Positions 62,286 through 64,000 of a stretch of DNA of 64,000 nucleotides are shown piece by piece. The first letter of the stretch is position 1. Each line of letters begins with the position of its first letter. Below the pieces are notes generated by a model. The model ran no database searches. It was not told the DNA's origin and was given only the letters and a program-made list of their open reading frames with translations. Source of the DNA: Rhizobium mesoamericanum STM3625. GTDB taxonomy: Bacteria > Pseudomonadota > Alphaproteobacteria > Rhizobiales > Rhizobiaceae. The stretch covers positions 3,828,886 through 3,892,885 of the forward strand of contig NZ_HF536772.1 in the NCBI RefSeq assembly GCF_000312665.1, given 5' to 3'. A program made the position numbers and the translations under genes.

Positions 62286-62318
62286 TCCAGTCTCTTTCAT
62301 GCGGGTTCGAAAGTCGCG

Positions 62319-63206
62319 TTGGATCAGGATGTAAACAGCCATGCCTTCGAGGGTCTTGAACGTTTGTGCACGCAACCCGGCGCAGACGGGATCGTAATTG
62401 CGTCGGGCTTTCCCGGCATCGAGCGGATGGAAGCGCGGTTTTCTGGAAAGGCGTTCGAGCCGCATCGACACGATACGTATGCTCTCGGCGTCACGATGAA
62501 GGGTGTGCAGACGTTCTCCTATCGCGGCGCGCGTCGCTTCAGCATGCCGGGGCAGGTGCTGGTGCTGCATCCGGATGAAGAGCATGATGGTGGAGCTGGT
62601 AGCGATGACGGGCTGCAATATCGCATGCTCTATCTAGAGCCGGCGCTGCTGCGCGAATGCCTGGAAAAGGAAAAGATCGGGCTGCCTTTCGTTGCCGAGC
62701 CTGTGATCGGCGACCCCCTGCTGGCAGGTACGTTGCTCGAAGCGCTTGGCGAGCTGGATCGCGAACTCGATGAGTTATTCGTCGACGATTTCGTTTCGCG
62801 CGTTGCCGGCGCCCTCGCAAAGCATGCAAAGACCCCGGAGCGTCCACTCGGAAATGTGGCGTGGCAGCGGGCAAGATTGGCGCGTGATTATCTCGAAGCG
62901 CATGCCACGGAAGCTGTGCGATCCGGCGAGTTGGAGACTGTCACTGGCCTCGACCGCTTTTCCCTTTCGCGCCACTTTAGAGCCGCTTTTGCGACAAGCC
63001 CCCATCGCTACCTGCTCATGCGGCGCCTGCAGCAGGCGCGCGCCATGATCGGTGCGGGCGACGGGCTTTCGGATGTGGCGGCGGCCACCGGCTTTGCAGA
63101 CCAGAGCCACCTGACCCGCCACTTCAAGAAAGCCTATGGCATGACGCCCGGCCAATGGGCGAGCCTTAGACGGGCTTCTCCGCAAGGCCGGATAGGCGCG
63201 CGATAA
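62319..63206 (+). CDS. AraC-family transcriptional regulator
   Basis: 295 residues. An N-terminal cupin-like sensor with EPHRHDTYALGVTMKGVQTFSYRG, and a C-terminal HTH pair: GELETVTGLDRFSLSRHFRAAF and GLSDVAAATGFADQSHLTRHFKKAYGMTPGQW, the AraC signature. It starts at TTG 62319. Its last 41 bases overlap the end of the AbrB-family gene on the other strand. Confidence 0.88.
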   Translation: MDQDVNSHAFEGLERLCTQPGADGIVIASGFPGIERMEARFSGKAFEPHRHDTYALGVTMKGVQTFSYRGARRFSMPGQVLVLHPDEEHDGGAGSDDGLQYRMLYLEPALLRECLEKEKIGLPFVAEPVIGDPLLAGTLLEALGELDRELDELFVDDFVSRVAGALAKHAKTPERPLGNVAWQRARLARDYLEAHATEAVRSGELETVTGLDRFSLSRHFRAAFATSPHRYLLMRRLQQARAMIGAGDGLSDVAAATGFADQSHLTRHFKKAYGMTPGQWASLRRASPQGRIGAR

Positions 63207-64000
63207 AGCGTGCCAGCATTGGGCCGGTAAACAGGATGACGAGGAAGCGGCCGGTTTGCATCGCCATTACGAAGGGCACGTCGACGTCGCTCGACGCTGC
63301 GATAATGGCCACGGAATCCGCGCCGCCGGGGCTGGTGGCAAGATAGGCCGTGAGCGGGTCGACGCCAGCGAATTTGTGCAAGGCAAAGGCCATGCAGCCA
63401 CAAATTGACATCAGCAGCAGGATTGCCGCAGCCACGCGGGGCAGGGCACGAGCCGCGTGCATGACGATGCCACGGGTGAAACGCAGTCCGATGTTCCAGC
63501 CGATCAGGGCATAGCTGATCGCCAGGAGCCATGGCGGAAGCTCGATGGTGAACAGACCGAAGCCCTGAAGCAGCGAGCCGACCACCAGCGGCACAGTGAT
63601 CGTGCCACCTTGCACGCGAAAGCGCACAGCAATGTAGGCGCACAGGCACGTGAGCGCGACAGTGGCGGCGAGCGCCTGCCAGTCGACCGGAGGAAAGAGG
63701 ATGAACGGTGGCGGTTCACCCCCATCGGCGGCTACCCACAGGCGGGAGACGACCGAGGCTGCCACCGCGACGAAGACCACACGCAGGTATTGCATGAAGG
63801 CAACGAGCCGGGCGTCGGCGCCATAGGCTTCGGACATGATAACCATTGCGGAGGCTGCCCCTGGCGAGGAACCCCAAACCGCGGTCGTTCCGGGCAAGAC
63901 CTGCCAACGGCTCAGCAACCAGCCAAGGCCGGCCGCCGCGACGATGACGGAGAAGATCATCGCGAGAAAGAGTGGTGCGTCGCTCGCCATGGTCTTCAGG
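63166..64000 (-). CDS. AbrB-family (AmoA-type) integral membrane protein, 5' end outside window
   Basis: About 278 residues visible and about eight hydrophobic segments: VLPGTTAVWGSSPGAASAMVIMS and TSPGGADSVAIIAASSDVDVPFV show the duplicated SPGGA/A motif of the AbrB family. The frame runs to the right edge without a stop, so the N-terminal part lies outside; ATG 63990 is probably internal. Function unknown; older annotations as ammonia monooxygenase are not supported. It converges with the AraC gene with a 41-bp overlap. Confidence 0.8.
   Translation of the reverse strand, partial: LKTMASDAPLFLAMIFSVIVAAAGLGWLLSRWQVLPGTTAVWGSSPGAASAMVIMSEAYGADARLVAFMQYLRVVFVAVAASVVSRLWVAADGGEPPPFILFPPVDWQALAATVALTCLCAYIAVRFRVQGGTITVPLVVGSLLQGFGLFTIELPPWLLAISYALIGWNIGLRFTRGIVMHAARALPRVAAAILLLMSICGCMAFALHKFAGVDPLTAYLATSPGGADSVAIIAASSDVDVPFVMAMQTGRFLVILFTGPMLARFIARLSGLAEKPV

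Noticed and set aside
1..64000. tRNA genes, CRISPR arrays, insertion sequences, prophage or integrase genes
   Set aside because: Looked for TTCGA loops, regular direct-repeat arrays, transposase motifs and phage genes; none was found. A covariance search (tRNAscan-SE, Rfam) could not be run here.

Overview
The window is a stretch of alphaproteobacterial chromosome, most likely Rhizobiaceae. The gene content and order (btaAB, pfp, J-domain/amidase pair, rnpB, mraZ to ftsZ, lpxC, bamD, recN, ligA) look most like the Sinorhizobium/Ensifer meliloti chromosome. That placement rests on remembered gene order, a high-GC codon bias, a rhizobial-type FtsZ with a long Pro/Gln-rich linker, betaine-lipid genes and a rhizobial-type flagellin. 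No tRNA, insertion sequence, prophage, integrase or CRISPR array was seen; this is core chromosome with small accessory patches.

Left part (1-13430). Several cell-wall hydrolases (an MltB-like transglycosylase, a GH25 lysozyme lipoprotein, two SLT-fold proteins and an AmiD-type amidase) are interleaved with a serine hydrolase of the beta-lactamase fold, the betaine-lipid operon btaAB with a candidate Pho box, a LysE-type exporter, a PPi-dependent phosphofructokinase, a TerB/J-domain protein translationally coupled to the amidase, a flavin amine oxidase, the RNase P RNA gene and a small zinc-ribbon protein.

Centre (13430-41065). This is a complete division and cell-wall (dcw) cluster: mraZ-rsmH-ftsL-ftsI-murE-murF-mraY-murD-ftsW-murG-murC-murB. 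A perfect bidirectional terminator and an opposite-strand MHS/MFS transporter follow. Then come ddl-ftsQ-ftsA-ftsZ, lpxC, bamD-recN and ligA. Most joints are 4-base overlaps or gaps of a few bases. Upstream of mraZ there are four CCCA repeats at exactly 10-bp spacing, which fit an MraZ operator. A CtrA-like TTAACCAT box lies before ddl, so the cluster probably has at least two controlled promoters.

Right part (41066-64000). This is a mixed region: GNAT acetyltransferase, DEDDh exonuclease, CreA-like protein, aldose-epimerase-like protein, GFA protein, an mcp-cheW pair, an orphan SCO protein, an FAD monooxygenase, prmA, an M24B aminopeptidase P, azlCD, nicotinamidase, a methyltransferase-like membrane protein, DUF488 and DUF2164 proteins, UvrD/PcrA helicase, an orphan flagellin, an OmpA-like lipoprotein, a DUF2000/AraC divergent pair and a truncated AbrB-family membrane protein at the right edge. 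Two small genes with good ribosome-binding sites (57 and 34 codons) were found by direct reading.

No clearly new multi-gene system was found. The most interesting signals are regulatory (MraZ boxes, CtrA-like and Pho-like boxes, a 29-bp palindrome) plus the orphan flagellin and the two small genes.
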